In this document: positions 26,101-33,025 of the stretch, one piece after another
Layout: each line of letters begins with the position of its first letter
How positions within the stretch are numbered: the first letter of the stretch is position 1
From: Argopecten irradians
Taxonomy: Eukaryota > Mollusca > Bivalvia > Pectinida > Pectinidae
Assembly: GCF_041381155.1 (NCBI RefSeq)
Contig: NC_091143.1
Coordinates: 26,563,695 to 26,627,694, forward strand
Length of the DNA: 64,000 nt
Reading direction: 5' to 3'
Translations under genes and position numbers: made by a program
The notes under the pieces: model-generated
Told to the model about the DNA's origin: nothing
Databases searched by the model: none
The model's input: the letters and a program-made list of their open reading frames with translations, nothing else

Positions 26101-29052
26101 TGCGGTTACCCTAAATTGAACGCAATTCCTCTTGCGTTGACTATATACTGACATGTGTAAATATATTCCTTAATCTATGCATTATTTTTTTATTCCGAAT
26201 AACGTAACTACACTATTAAGAATACTAATACTGTTTGTTGTTTTTGTTTTTATCTACCTTCAATGTGTAATAAAGTATTGTCTTGATACATAACCTTCCT
26301 TGGTATGAGTTTTCAAATGCCTGTTTGTATGTTTTCGCAACATTTAGGTGTCGTGTGCAGAAACCTAGGATTTGATGACGGTATTTCTCTTTGTTGCTCG
26401 CCATTTGGTAAAGCTACAAGTCCCGTAATTGTTACCTTTCTCGAATGTGCTGGGACGGAGGTGGATGTAAGGGACTGTCCGGCTACCTATGAACATTCTA
26501 ATAACGCCCACAGGGATAAGGCTACATGTGATTCCAGTAATGACGCTGTTGTCGTCTGCTACACCGGAATCATAACGAACGGTAACGTTAAATCACGTTT
26601 CTAAAACACTTTGATCATATAACGTTTCATAAATTAGTGTTTTGATAATTAAGGGGATTGCATCCCTCGATAGCTATTATAACTTATTGTGTTTACATAT
26701 TTAGTAAATTATGTAAATTGTATTAAATGGTGACTCTATTTAAAAGAAACGATAAAAAAACAATTTTTATCTCAGAACCTTGAAAGGTATACGTGCTTTT
26801 AATGAATGTTTTTTTAATCTGTATGATTTACAAATATACAAAAGCATGTTGACAATAGATAAAGTCAGGAAAAAAGGGATAATTTCCTCACTATCATTGT
26901 ATCATTTTTTCCCTATAATTTGAACAATACTTATTTGTTCAAATAAAACATAGTGTGTGATGTTTTTTTTATACAGACTATACAGTATCCATTAATAAGC
27001 CTACATCAGGGTACGTTGGTGACCTGACCCTGACCTACATTGACGTTGAGGGGCGGATCTGTGCGGATGGGTGGGACGACAATGATGCCAAAGTGGCATG
27101 TAAACAGGAGGGATTCAAATATGGAGTCGCCTACCAGCACTCTGTGGAAAATGGAACACAGGGAAATGGACCATACTGGACATCCAACTACACGTGTTCT
27201 GGGCTAGAGGGTACCCTACAGGAATGTGGTCACGCGGGGCTGGGACGCGTAGATAGATGCAATAAACTACACTATGCTGGTGCAATCTGCTTTGATGCGG
27301 AAGGTACTTTTCTGTTTCATGTTTCATCCCATATATTTTAGGGGCAATACATAAACAAAATCACACTGTAACTCTTTAATATTTAAAACTGAGGAATTTT
27401 AATATTTAAAACTGAGGAATTACTGCTGCTGGTTTTTATTAAAACACTGTGAAAGGATTGAAGTTTTACGAAAATTTTGAATATGTTTTTTAATGAGGTC
27501 ATTGTAATTTTTTGAACGAAAAATAATAGAAAATGATGAATATATATCTATAATAATATATCTAGGAAGAAATAACTATTATAAATCATAAGAACTAGCC
27601 GTTTCACATTAATGAAATATTTACGAAAACGAACAAAACATAATTTCTAGGACCTTCTTACCGGATATCCGGTGGCGACCGTGATTCAACATGGGGCCGA
27701 ATAGAGATTCGCTTACCCGGAGAAGGCTGGGGTTCGTTGTGTAATACTCACTGGGGTAAACACGAGGCTGAAGTGGTGTGCAGACAGTTTGGCTTCGATA
27801 ACGGCCAAGTTTATCGTGGCGAATACAATAGGCCTCCGCCATTGTTTGTCTATGACGTCAAATATATGTGCACCGGAAACGAGGACAGACTGACGGACTG
27901 TCCTCATGACGGATGGCTACAATCATACGTCGACACGTGTAGTGGTCACCAAAACGATGCCGGTGTGAGATGTAGAATGGCAGGTAGGATATAATATACA
28001 TATTATTTTATCTGCATTATTATCACATTATAATTCCTATGAAAACAAATTTGAAATCGTTATATCTGTATCCGGTTTCAATTGATTCCAGTCAATAGTA
28101 CCAGAAATGAAGATTATTTTTGCACGATACAATTTTGTTTCGTGAAATAATTAATAAAAATAAATCTTAAGTGGAATATTGGATCTTAATAATATTCGAA
28201 GCCATATCGCACAATTTTGATTCCTTAAGATTTCACTTTCTTTCATTAATATCTGAAAAAAATCGCCAAATCGTTAACTCGAAAATCTATTTCTGAATAA
28301 CAATTATAAATTATTATCAGATTGTTTAATACTATATAAATCCTGTACAATGTCACTCAAGGACAAATGACTCACATGTTGCTTTTGTCAACCACCTAGT
28401 CTAAGTTCTAATCGTTGTCGGTTAGGAGCTACAGACTGATACTTTTTTATATTACAGTTGTTAGATGACAGAATTATTGAACGCGATACTAACAGTGTGA
28501 TTCTTTTTTCCAGACACCCCTCCTACGATGAGACCCGAACAAAGGCCGGTACAAAAAGATAACACAGGAGTAGTCGTTGGTGTAGTATTAGGTTGTGTGA
28601 TCATAGTCATACTTGTTGTGATTCTTGTGCTTGTTTTAAAATGGCGACAGAGTCAGAAAGATTCGCCAAGACACGAACAGTTCCAGAATGTTATTCTGAA
28701 CCAGGGTCGTGATGGCTCTTTACAGCTCCATAATCCGCTTCATGACGGACGGAATACCGATTCTGAGTCATTATCCTTTGATAATTCCGGAGCTGTGTCA
28801 TATAGATCCAGTAATACTAACATAAGTAAGGAACAAACACAATACACAAACCCAACGTATGAGACAGCAAGTGATATAACAAATAATAAACCGAATGATA
28901 CGGGGAATTTGAAGTACGAAGATAGCATCAAATATGATGACGTGGAGCACAATGATACGCTTAGTGAACATGATTCACCAGAATTAGCATACGCAAAATT
29001 AGGACTTCCTACGGATTCACATGTATATGAGAGTTGCGATCATGGTTCTTGA
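8106..29052 (+). CDS. 15-domain SRCR transmembrane receptor (whole gene, 21 coding exons)
   Basis: Single-pass type I receptor of the scavenger-receptor cysteine-rich family, DMBT1/CD163-like in layout, probably binding microbial or matrix ligands at the cell surface (family knowledge). Joining 21 exons at GT..AG sites gives 5,472 nt with no internal stop, 1,823 aa: signal peptide about 1-20, SRCR1-15 at about 23-1644, membrane helix 1664-1686, tail 1687-1823. Domain ends fall near residues 137, 235, 353, 459, 569, 677, 787, 895, 1001, 1108, 1212, 1312, 1424, 1533 and 1644. All introns between domains are phase 1. Domains follow a three-type order A-B-C five times: A has a C-terminal (Y/F)ASVLC-like end and a (C)CSxFG loop, B has GYxGGVA and AGVxCxN, C has a CxxxGW or similar loop. 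Most domains carry the six cysteines of group A SRCR. Coordinates cover the genomic span including introns; exons are listed separately. No close named orthologue is recognised, so no symbol is given. Confidence 0.93.
8769..9113 (+). CDS. SRCR receptor exon 2: SRCR domain 1 (type A)
   Basis: Follows a TTTTTCTGTAG acceptor and ends before GTAAAA; phase 1 on both sides, 115 codons. Motifs WKVVC, ARIACRELGF, LLDC and ASVNC give six cysteines (group A pattern). It is the first and most diverged type-A domain, with AAYG where later A domains have CSxFG. Confidence 0.93.
9543..9836 (+). CDS. SRCR receptor exon 3: SRCR domain 2 (type B)
   Basis: Phase 1 exon of 98 codons between TTGTAG and GTACGT. 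Shows VNLTHGYHG, WGQVC, WDDTEASVACRELGYHGGVA and AAVVCYNTS, with six cysteines. The ending CYNTS is shared with domains 5, 9 and 11. N-glycosylation sequons are visible in NLT, NLS and NES. Confidence 0.93.
10473..10665 (+). CDS. SRCR receptor exon 4: SRCR domain 3, first half (type C)
   Basis: Starts after AAACAG in phase 1 and ends ATAAA before GTATGT in phase 2. Reads a G/R-rich stretch (about GQTSRTGRAGR), VVAFC and SFLCRQLGFATGTFIK. The domain is split inside the codon of the 12th residue after the second cysteine, the same place and phase as in domain 8. Confidence 0.88.
10952..11112 (+). CDS. SRCR receptor exon 5: SRCR domain 3, second half
   Basis: Acceptor TATGTTTTAG; enters in phase 2 and leaves in phase 1 before GTGAGT. 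Reads IEECNGDEDN, FMCRNKGW, DNCTND and VVLACHIG, supplying cysteines three to six. The short intron of 286 bp before it holds nothing recognisable. Confidence 0.88.
11422..12654. mobile_element. 1.2-kb non-autonomous inverted-repeat element in SRCR intron 5
   Basis: Left end GGCCCGGTCCCACTGG and right end, reversed, GGCCCGGTTCCACTG, flanked by TATA-like bases. The interior is made of loosely repeated short words (CCGCAA, TACGCAA, CGTAAT) on one strand. A shorter inner inverted pair (near 11430 and 11755, CCCACTGG against GAACTGGGAC) suggests nested structure. No transposase is encoded. The superfamily is not assigned. Confidence 0.7.
12789..13106 (+). CDS. SRCR receptor exon 6: SRCR domain 4 (type A)
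   Basis: Phase 1 to 1, 106 codons, AAAG acceptor and GTAATT donor. Motifs MGMVEIYT, WTTVC, NDAKVVCRQLGF, LSCDGSEAAVSKC and ASVLC. Six cysteines; no vicinal cysteine pair (MFG in the loop). Confidence 0.93.
13852..14181 (+). CDS. SRCR receptor exon 7: SRCR domain 5 (type B)
   Basis: Phase 1 to 1, 110 codons, acceptor TTCTAG and donor GTACGT. Reads YGMAGTVC, SQVLCRQLGYRGGVALG, WLSNVNCTGHE and AGSLCYNDTG, with six cysteines. WLSNVNC is nearly repeated in domain 8 (WLSNVQC), three domains later. Confidence 0.93.
14484..14647 (+). CDS. SRCR receptor exon 8: SRCR domain 6, first half (type C)
   Basis: Acceptor TTCAATAG; phase 1 in, phase 0 out at GTAAGC. Reads NLVDGSKPSEGRAEV, PGTIC and ANVLCKQMGYPHGTPDVN. 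A second GT six bases upstream (14642) would also leave phase 0, shortening the domain by two residues. Confidence 0.85.
15066..15225 (+). CDS. SRCR receptor exon 9: SRCR domain 6, second half
   Basis: Only the phase 0 reading is open after the AAAG acceptor: SHFGPGVGPVYLDQLAC, DGTESSILACPSKGW, FGCDEHKDDAGVTC. It leaves in phase 1 before GTGCGC. It completes the six cysteines of domain 6. Confidence 0.87.
15633..15962 (+). CDS. SRCR receptor exon 10: SRCR domain 7 (type A)
   Basis: Good pyrimidine tract and TTTCAG acceptor, donor GTAAGT, phase 1 to 1, 110 codons. Reads YGLVCDDGHFGN, HVFCKEQGFPYG, LRCSSFGN, DCDGTETTLADCKH and ISVVC. Seven cysteines, with one of the two extra loop cysteines found in domains 10 and 13. 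The last residues (PSPS) form a short linker. Confidence 0.93.
16048..16074. repeat. (CAATT)n microsatellite
   Basis: Five perfect CAATT units in SRCR intron 10. Confidence 0.95.
16653..16802 (-). mobile_element. Fragment of TTAAAGATGCTCC inverted-repeat element
   Basis: Reverse-orientation match to the right half of the element at 3398-3764: TTAAATATGCTCCACCACCGAC, here given as two parts TTAAATATGCTCC and ACCACCGAC, then the same ATTGGTGTT and GGTGCATGCGCAT blocks. Truncated before the other end. Lies in SRCR intron 10. Confidence 0.7.
16928..16991. repeat. Perfect two-copy tandem repeat, 32 bp
   Basis: Two identical 32-bp units (TATCAAAATATAGTTTATTG and 12 further bases) side by side in SRCR intron 10. 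Confidence 0.95.
17178..17325 (+). CDS. SRCR receptor exon 11: SRCR domain 8, first half (type B)
   Basis: Acceptor TTTTTATAG; phase 1 in, phase 2 out at GTATGA. Reads VKLQKPDHGYV, DGFICSEGFDDIDATVIC and KMNGYIYGAEY. It is split in the codon of the 12th residue after the second cysteine, exactly as in domain 3. Confidence 0.87.
17900..18075 (+). CDS. SRCR receptor exon 12: SRCR domain 8, second half
   Basis: Acceptor TGTACTTTGACAG; phase 2 in, phase 1 out at GTATAT. Reads FRWLSNVQCNSTATTLDEC, GETCPCDY and VAGVFC. One extra cysteine (CPC) brings the domain to seven. A 28-bp minisatellite begins under 20 bases after its donor. Confidence 0.87.
18090..19045. repeat. 28-bp minisatellite, about 34 copies, in SRCR intron 12
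   Basis: Head-to-tail 28-bp units (CTCTATAACGACCAATCAGC followed by ACCCCTGT) run for about 950 bases, starting under 20 bases after the exon 12 donor. Most units contain GACCAATCAG, the full RRCCAATCAG consensus of the CCAAT-binding factor NF-Y. Some units have CCATTCAG, AAAGACC or one-base changes, so the array is diverged and not homogenised. Confidence 0.93.
19693..20010 (+). CDS. SRCR receptor exon 13: SRCR domain 9 (type C)
   Basis: Acceptor AACACAG (weak pyrimidine tract), donor GTAAGC, phase 1 to 1, 106 codons. Reads SVELEDGTSMEGRV, KGLIC, ADVLCRHIGYRSGIAL, TCEGNETNFLEC and VKCYNNG, six cysteines. Its middle (SHGNGAGTYFLDAMTC) matches domain 6 (SHFGPGVGPVYLDQLAC), supporting the three-domain period. 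Confidence 0.9.
20029..20072. repeat. Perfect two-copy tandem repeat, 22 bp
   Basis: Two identical units TTAAACAAACGGCCCAGTCC-CA, starting 18 bases after the exon 13 donor. Confidence 0.95.
20735..20966 (+). mobile_element. Degenerate copy of TTAAAGATGCTCC element
   Basis: Shares ATGGTATTTTTCACTATCAA, GGATCAACGATT, CACCATTGAAAAGTT, ATCCCGAAAAAAT and the end TCGGTGTTTGATCATCTTT with the copies at 2672 and 3398. Several internal blocks are missing. Lies in SRCR intron 13. Confidence 0.65.
21286..21606 (+). CDS. SRCR receptor exon 14: SRCR domain 10 (type A)
   Basis: Acceptor TTTTATAG, donor GTATTT, phase 1 to 1, 107 codons. Reads VRLSGGATNPQFGRIEL, VAVCDTNFDDSDAKVVC, LCCSTFG, NCDGTEN and ASVLC. 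Eight cysteines, two of them adjacent in the loop as in domain 13. The donor is not the strongest type, and reading on past it stays open into a hydrophobic tail (see 21607-21689). Confidence 0.93.
21607..21689 (+). CDS. Alternative 3' coding end: GPI-signal or tail-less membrane segment
   Basis: If the exon 14 donor is not used, the SRCR10 frame continues for 26 codons and stops at 21687. Residues encoded at 21621-21686 form 22 unbroken hydrophobic residues (starting MTFWFVLVSIG) ending at the stop, after a small-residue stretch CSSTSTVEG. This layout (small residues, about ten spacer residues, terminal hydrophobic block, no tail) is that of a GPI-attachment signal. The form would be 1,135 aa with ten SRCR domains. 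An AATAAA lies at 21905, before the next acceptor at 21982. Transcript support is unknown. Confidence 0.5.
21905..21910 (+). terminator. Possible intronic polyadenylation signal
   Basis: AATAAA about 216 bases after the alternative stop at 21687 and 72 bases before the exon 15 acceptor. The intron is AT-rich, so chance occurrence is possible. Confidence 0.35.
21983..22294 (+). CDS. SRCR receptor exon 15: SRCR domain 11 (type B)
   Basis: Acceptor ATTTTAG, donor GTAAGA, phase 1 to 1, 104 codons. Reads VRLRGDSFYGPVEVRR, WGYVCASEWDDADAEVTC, RTLGYRAGKA, VKCRGVEQ and AGVICINTTG. Six cysteines. Confidence 0.93.
22295..24130. other. SRCR intron 15 (1.8 kb), nothing recognised
   Basis: No coding signal on either strand and no clear terminal repeats. 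The part at 22,850-23,500 is C-richer than its surroundings and may be an old unclassified insertion. Confidence 0.5.
24131..24430 (+). CDS. SRCR receptor exon 16: SRCR domain 12 (type C, degenerate)
   Basis: Acceptor CTTCTTCAG, donor GTACGT, phase 1 to 1, 100 codons, frame fully open. Still SRCR-like (QFDDNAASLVCQEM, FRCLGNEDNILKC, TSVNC), but only four of six cysteines remain. The pair normally called C2 and C7, bonded to each other in SRCR folds, is missing on both sides. The LGFxxG motif after the second cysteine is also gone. Confidence 0.87.
25022..25123 (+). CDS. SRCR receptor exon 17: SRCR domain 13, first part (type A)
   Basis: Acceptor CTGTTTTCAG, donor GTATAT, phase 1 to 1, 34 codons. 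Reads VKLSNGRTHYGIVEVYKSG, SWGTICGSTFSHVDA. The split lies just before the second conserved cysteine, unlike the splits in domains 3, 6 and 8. Confidence 0.88.
25124..26347. other. SRCR intron 17 with short inverted repeat
   Basis: Splits domain 13. At 25209-25298 an imperfect inverted repeat (CCTATGCAATATGAAATTTA against a reversed GGCTACGCAATACGAAATTTA, 20 bases each compared) could be a foldback element. At 26073-26124 a 26-bp unit (ATTGCGGTTACCCTAAATTG plus six bases) is perfectly duplicated. Confidence 0.7.
26073..26124. repeat. Perfect two-copy tandem repeat, 26 bp
   Basis: Two identical 26-bp units beginning ATTGCGGTTACCC in SRCR intron 17. Confidence 0.95.
26348..26581 (+). CDS. SRCR receptor exon 18: SRCR domain 13, second part
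   Basis: Acceptor ACATTTAG, donor GTAACG, phase 1 to 1, 78 codons. Reads GVVCRNLGFDDGISLCCSPFG, split here as GVVCRNLGFDD and GISLCCSPFG, then LECAGTEVDVRDC and VVVCYTG. Carries the vicinal CC of domain 10 plus one more cysteine (ATCDSS). Confidence 0.88.
26977..27303 (+). CDS. SRCR receptor exon 19: SRCR domain 14 (type B)
   Basis: Acceptor TTTATACAG, donor GTACTT, phase 1 to 1, 109 codons. Reads EGRICADGWDDNDAKVAC, KQEGFKYGVAY, YTCSGLEGTLQECGH and AGAICFDAEG. Six cysteines. Confidence 0.93.
27376..27421. repeat. Perfect two-copy tandem repeat, 23 bp
   Basis: Two identical units beginning TTAATATTTAAAACTGAGG in SRCR intron 19. Confidence 0.95.
27651..27983 (+). CDS. SRCR receptor exon 20: SRCR domain 15 (type C)
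   Basis: Acceptor TTTCTAG, donor GTAGGA, phase 1 to 1, 111 codons. Reads YRISGGDRDSTWGRIEI, WGSLC, EAEVVCRQFGFDNG, TGNEDRLTDCPHDGW and AGVRC. Six cysteines. It is the last ectodomain before the membrane exon. Confidence 0.93.
28514..29052 (+). CDS. SRCR receptor exon 21: stalk, membrane helix, signalling tail, stop
   Basis: Acceptor TTTTTTCCAG, phase 1 in, 178 codons and a TGA. A short proline-rich stalk (TPPTMRPEQRPVQ) precedes a 23-residue helix of V, I, L and G (28570-28638), then K-W-R as a stop-transfer. The tail of about 137 residues has seven tyrosines. It carries NPTY at 28849-28860 (NPxY, a PTB-binding or endocytosis motif), IKYDDV at 28927-28944 and LAYAKL at 28984-29001; the last two match the ITIM consensus (I/V/L/S)xYxx(L/V/I). 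The tyrosines are 19 residues apart, wider than in a standard ITAM. The tail is acidic and rich in N, S and T. Confidence 0.93.
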
Positions 29053-29897
29053 TTAATTTTAAACGAAATATACGACGGACCATGATTGCCGACACAAACA
29101 TACCGCCATGTCCTGCCATATGCACACATACCTCATATTTTTTGTAAATATTATTTGTGATTAATAGAATGTTATACTTGCAGCAAAACTTGCCTAAGCC
29201 ACGCGCAAAAACAGATTCCATATTGCTTAATTAGACTTTACTAAAATGCACTTTGATTTTCTTGTATACTATTTAATGATTAAATATTATATGTTACACA
29301 AATTTCTTTTGATTATAATTGTTGGACTTTTTTACATACATGTAAACTGGCTGATTTGTACGTCGAATATTATGACATACACATAGAACGTTTTCTCGGA
29401 AACTTTTAAAAGCGGCACAGTCATTGGCCAAACTCAAATATGGGCTAAGATATCAATGCGCCACAACTGAATTTGTTTTATAGTAAAAATAAGTAAAATC
29501 AGAGACAGCAATGCCTTACTAGTACCTCACTCATTTAAATAAATTATAAGCCTTATTCTCAATATCTTTTGGCTTTTTTTTGAGTCATAGACATAAACGA
29601 AGACCATTGATTTTTCATAGACGCTATGAAGAATATCTTTCCATTTTATGTCTATGACGACAGAAACCCAAATAGATATGCAGAATGTGCTAAATCAGTT
29701 GAAGGAATATATCATATGTAGCATTGAGAGATATTGATTACCAAAACACAAATATAACAAACAAGTAAGTCAAGCATAGCATTTATCCTGTAACTGTTGC
29801 ACATACTGACCGATATGTACTGCCGGATCAACTTGTGCTTTATCCGTCAATACAATCACGTGAATTTGTTCAACATCTGACGGATCTTTTTCTAACT
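29053..29897. other. 3' UTR and downstream flank of the SRCR gene
   Basis: AT-rich, no coding signal. A short inverted pair (GTCATAGACATAAA at 29583 and its complement at 29645) could form a hairpin. Confidence 0.5.
29538..29543 (+). terminator. Candidate polyadenylation signal of the SRCR receptor
   Basis: AATAAA 486 bases after the stop codon, the first canonical hexamer that I see downstream. The sequence between is AT-rich 3' UTR without other coding signs. Confidence 0.4.
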
Positions 29898-29919
29898 TGA
29901 CCTAGAACTTTAACCCTCC

Positions 29920-30041
29920 GGTGAATGAAACGTCATTCAGACCCGCTAAAATGGGACGTCACATTCACCGGAAAGACGTCATTTTTACAATATCGAAAAT
30001 CTCGCATGGCGGCGTCATCGTTTTCTTGGCTCATGGCGAAG
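29920..30041 (+). other. Possible promoter and first exon of an unidentified gene
   Basis: A small CpG-richer patch carries an inverted repeat TCCGGTGAATG..ACGTC against GACGTCACATTCACCGGA and several CRE-like ACGTCA words. It is followed by an ATG at 30011 opening MAASSFSWLMAK up to a GTATGT donor at 30047. This resembles a housekeeping-type first exon, but no following exon was found on this strand, so it may be a relic or chance. Confidence 0.25.
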
Positions 30042-30229
30042 GTATGTACTGTAGAGTAACTCTTTGATGGGTAATTGCTTTTTTTTTAGCTTTTCCGTAT
30101 TGTTTCAGTGATATAACACACGGAAAAAATACTGGTACTGTTAGCGAATGCGCTTATATATTTCCAACGATAGTAAAAATGAGTAGACTCTCATTCGGTT
30201 TAGTGAATGAATCATTTCCTTCGCATCAA

Positions 30230-30440
30230 AGAAGCGTCTCGCTTCGAGCGAAACCAAGTAAGTAACTGGTAGTCCAGGTGCCAAATGGTGATTTTCCACC
30301 CAACCTAAAAAAATAGTTCGCATAAAATGTTTTTGCACAGAAATGTTCTTTAACATGTCCTCCATCAGAAACTGGATGATGCCACCGTGGCATCATTGGG
30401 GAAATTGAAATATTCAAGATGGCGGACAAGATGGTTGACA
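30230..30440. repeat. Dispersed repeat, inverted partner at 36140-36310
   Basis: Contains TAGTTCGCATAAAATGTTTT, GTGGCATCATTGGGGAAATT and ATTCAAGATGGCGG. The same blocks in reverse complement lie at 36140-36310. Nature unknown. Confidence 0.7.
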
Positions 30441-31098
30441 AACTGCAACATTGATATATTTTCATCCTAATTTGATATTCATGCTATAAAGTCATCAATT
30501 CTTTATGCACTTCGATAAAATTTTGTGTACATATTCGTCATACCGTCATTGAACAGAATTCTTAATATAATTAAGTTACCTCTTGTGATTAATGTTTAAA
30601 AAATAAGTTAATTAACATAATTTTCAAACCGGTTATTGTATGATAAAATTGGTTTGTTTTTTTAGTAATTACATGTAGATTGGTATTTTGTGTGGTCTTC
30701 ATTAAGACAATATTGTAAATTTCACTCGTTTCGGTGTCTATAGCGTTTTAATTCTATCTTTTTGCCCATTGCATGATCATAAAAGGCGACCTTTGAGGAT
30801 TTAAATATTCTTTTCTTCCTAACGTCTTCCTTCACACCACCTCACTTTTGGCCGCCCTGAGTTGACCGCTTAGAAAGGCTCTGGGAACTGTTACTTCCAT
30901 GAGACACGACTCTTTACTGTAAACGTACTTATTGTAGCGGTATTGAACCATCGAACTGCGCTATTTTATATCCACGCCGATTAATAATAATTTACAGATG
31001 TTCGCCTTGCGCTACAATAAGTATTGTTTACAGAATATACATGTACATTGTTTCTGCTATTGCTTAGCATTCAACAGAAAGAGAGTGAGACGACTACT

Positions 31099-32150
31099 CA
31101 GTGGCGTAGGAAGATGAAACGTAATGGGGGGGCAAAGGTCCTCAATATTTTGTAACCGCCCCCCCCCCCCCCCCCCCCCCCCCCCGTCGCACCTTCAGGA
31201 GGAGATTACCAACCATATATGCTTTATGTACATTTTTCATATATCATTAAATATAATCCTTGTACACATTTATAGACAGTGTGGTCGCTAAAAAGAAATT
31301 AACGAATACGCAAATTGGCCAAATTAGCGTGTGAGCGTCAAAGGCGCGAAATTTTGATGTTTTAGGGGTCTGGGGGTGACCTCCGGAGAAAAATATTGTA
31401 TTTTAGAATGGCTGAGATGTATTTTGATGATTTTGCGAGCGCCCGAAAGCGCTAGATTTTGGTGTTTGGGGGTGTCCGGGGGTCTCCCCCGAAAAAAAAT
31501 TACGATTTAGAATGGCTTAGATGAGTTTTACGATGTGTTTTGATGAATTTGCGAGCGCCCAAAGGCGCGAGAATTTGGTGTTAGAGGGGTCCGGGGGTCT
31601 CCTACGATTTAGAATGGCGGATATGAGTTTTACGATGTATTTTAATGATTATAAAGCGTTCTTAACATGGTAATTTTTCAATTTAAAGCTACCTGCATTC
31701 AGAAATGATAATTGTGTCGTCATAACATTATGCAACCCTACTCGATCTGAATATGTTGTGTAACATAAAAAAATGAATTAATTGTCTCGCTAAGACATAT
31801 AAACAAATTGATCTTTTAAGAGACATTTTTTTAAATAGTACATAGAATCCCTTGATGGATATTTTTAGTCTAGTTCGTGTGTATTAAATTTTTACTATTT
31901 AAGGTTTGACATTATGTGCTTGAACGTTTTAGGATATGCGCCGCGCAGCGGAAAATTTTCCAGAATTAAGTGCGAAAAATGTGCAGGAGGACACTTTTTT
32001 CTTTCAAATAAGCATTTTTACAAAATTTCAGTCGGCGAAAATGGGGGGGGGGGGGGGGGGGGGGCAAAAAGACATGTTTGCCCCCCCCGTCCTGGGGAAC
32101 GGGGGGACAGTTGCCCCCCCCCCCCCCCCCCCCCGCTTCCTACGCCCCTG
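31099..32150. mobile_element. hAT-like non-autonomous DNA transposon, 1.05 kb
   Basis: Ends CAGTGGCGTAGGAAG and (reversed) CAGGGGCGTAGGAAGC match the usual hAT terminus. The flanking 8-mers CGACTACT and CTACTATT agree at six of eight bases, the expected target-site length. Inside are three tandem units of about 110-120 bp (31325-31660) with GCGAGCGCCCGAAAGCGC-type words, and runs of 27 C (31159), 22 G (32043) and 21 C (32114). No transposase. Confidence 0.82.
31325..31660. repeat. Three tandem units of about 110-120 bp inside the hAT-like element
   Basis: Each unit has a GCG-AAAGGCGCGA-like block, GGGGTCCGGGGGTCTCC and TTTAGAATGGC(T/G)GAGATG in the same order. Confidence 0.85.
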
Positions 32151-32523
32151 CTACTATTATAATACATGTAGCCGATGTCAGATTATATGACCAGTGTATT
32201 AGGCAACATGTTTCAGTGAGAATGCATTAAAATGTTTCCACCATTAAAAAAGACACTCTTGATCATATCACAGCCACCCTAACCAAAGGCATCCCACAAA
32301 GCAACACATTTTCTGTAAAAATGGGCATTATACGTAACCAACCAACCAACACTTTTAATATTTACAGATTTTCTTCTACCCAAAATGGAATTACCCATTC
32401 AGCAGTCATTTTGAAAGATATAGTAATAATCTTCATGTGATTTTATTTACATAGCAATATAATTAATCTTATTATAATTATTGGTAAGATGACATGTTCA
32501 GTCGTACCTTGTTAATTTGTACT

Positions 32524-33025
32524 GCAGGTAGGGTGTTAGTATTGTACCTGCTGCACCTATTTCATGATCGTGATAGGCGACTAAATGTATGATCTTATCT
32601 TTTATATTCTTCCTAACTGACGTCTGACTCCTAACGTCTCCCTTGACAACGCCTCACTTTGGGCTTTCGGTTGAGCACTCGTCCCTATGAAAAAGGTTCT
32701 GGGTTTGGTCCCTTGGCGGAGACGCACCAAAGTCTATAAAAGTGGTAGTTTCTGCTCCTGCTTAGTGTTCAGCATACCGGGAGTGGGACGACTGGTTCGT
32801 CCGTTGTCAGTATAATTTGACTGGGAGGGTTGTATTGCATGTCTTGATGGCATGCTTCAGTGATATAACAAAGGGCAAGAGTTCCAAAGGTTCCGCTATA
32901 CAAGAAGACACAACACAAATATACCAGTCTCGCAAAAACACACCCGCCCTTTATAACGCAACACAGCGCATACATTAGAGGCCGTCTCAACATGACCATG
33001 CCTGTTAACATGACGTTAGTTTAAT
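32524..33025 (-). repeat. Dispersed repeat (TTAACGTCCTATTAACA family), near-full reverse copy
   Basis: Has both the tail block (GGTAGGGTGTTAGTATTGTA, ATGATCGTGATAGGCGAC) and the head block (CATGACCATGCCTGTTAACA). About 500 bp. Its TTCTGGGTTTGGTCCCTTGG segment resembles a tRNA B box, hinting at a SINE origin, unproven. Confidence 0.8.

Noticed and set aside
31914-32190. Overlapping open frames with poly-G and poly-P stretches
   Set aside because: Produced by the mononucleotide runs inside the hAT-like element.
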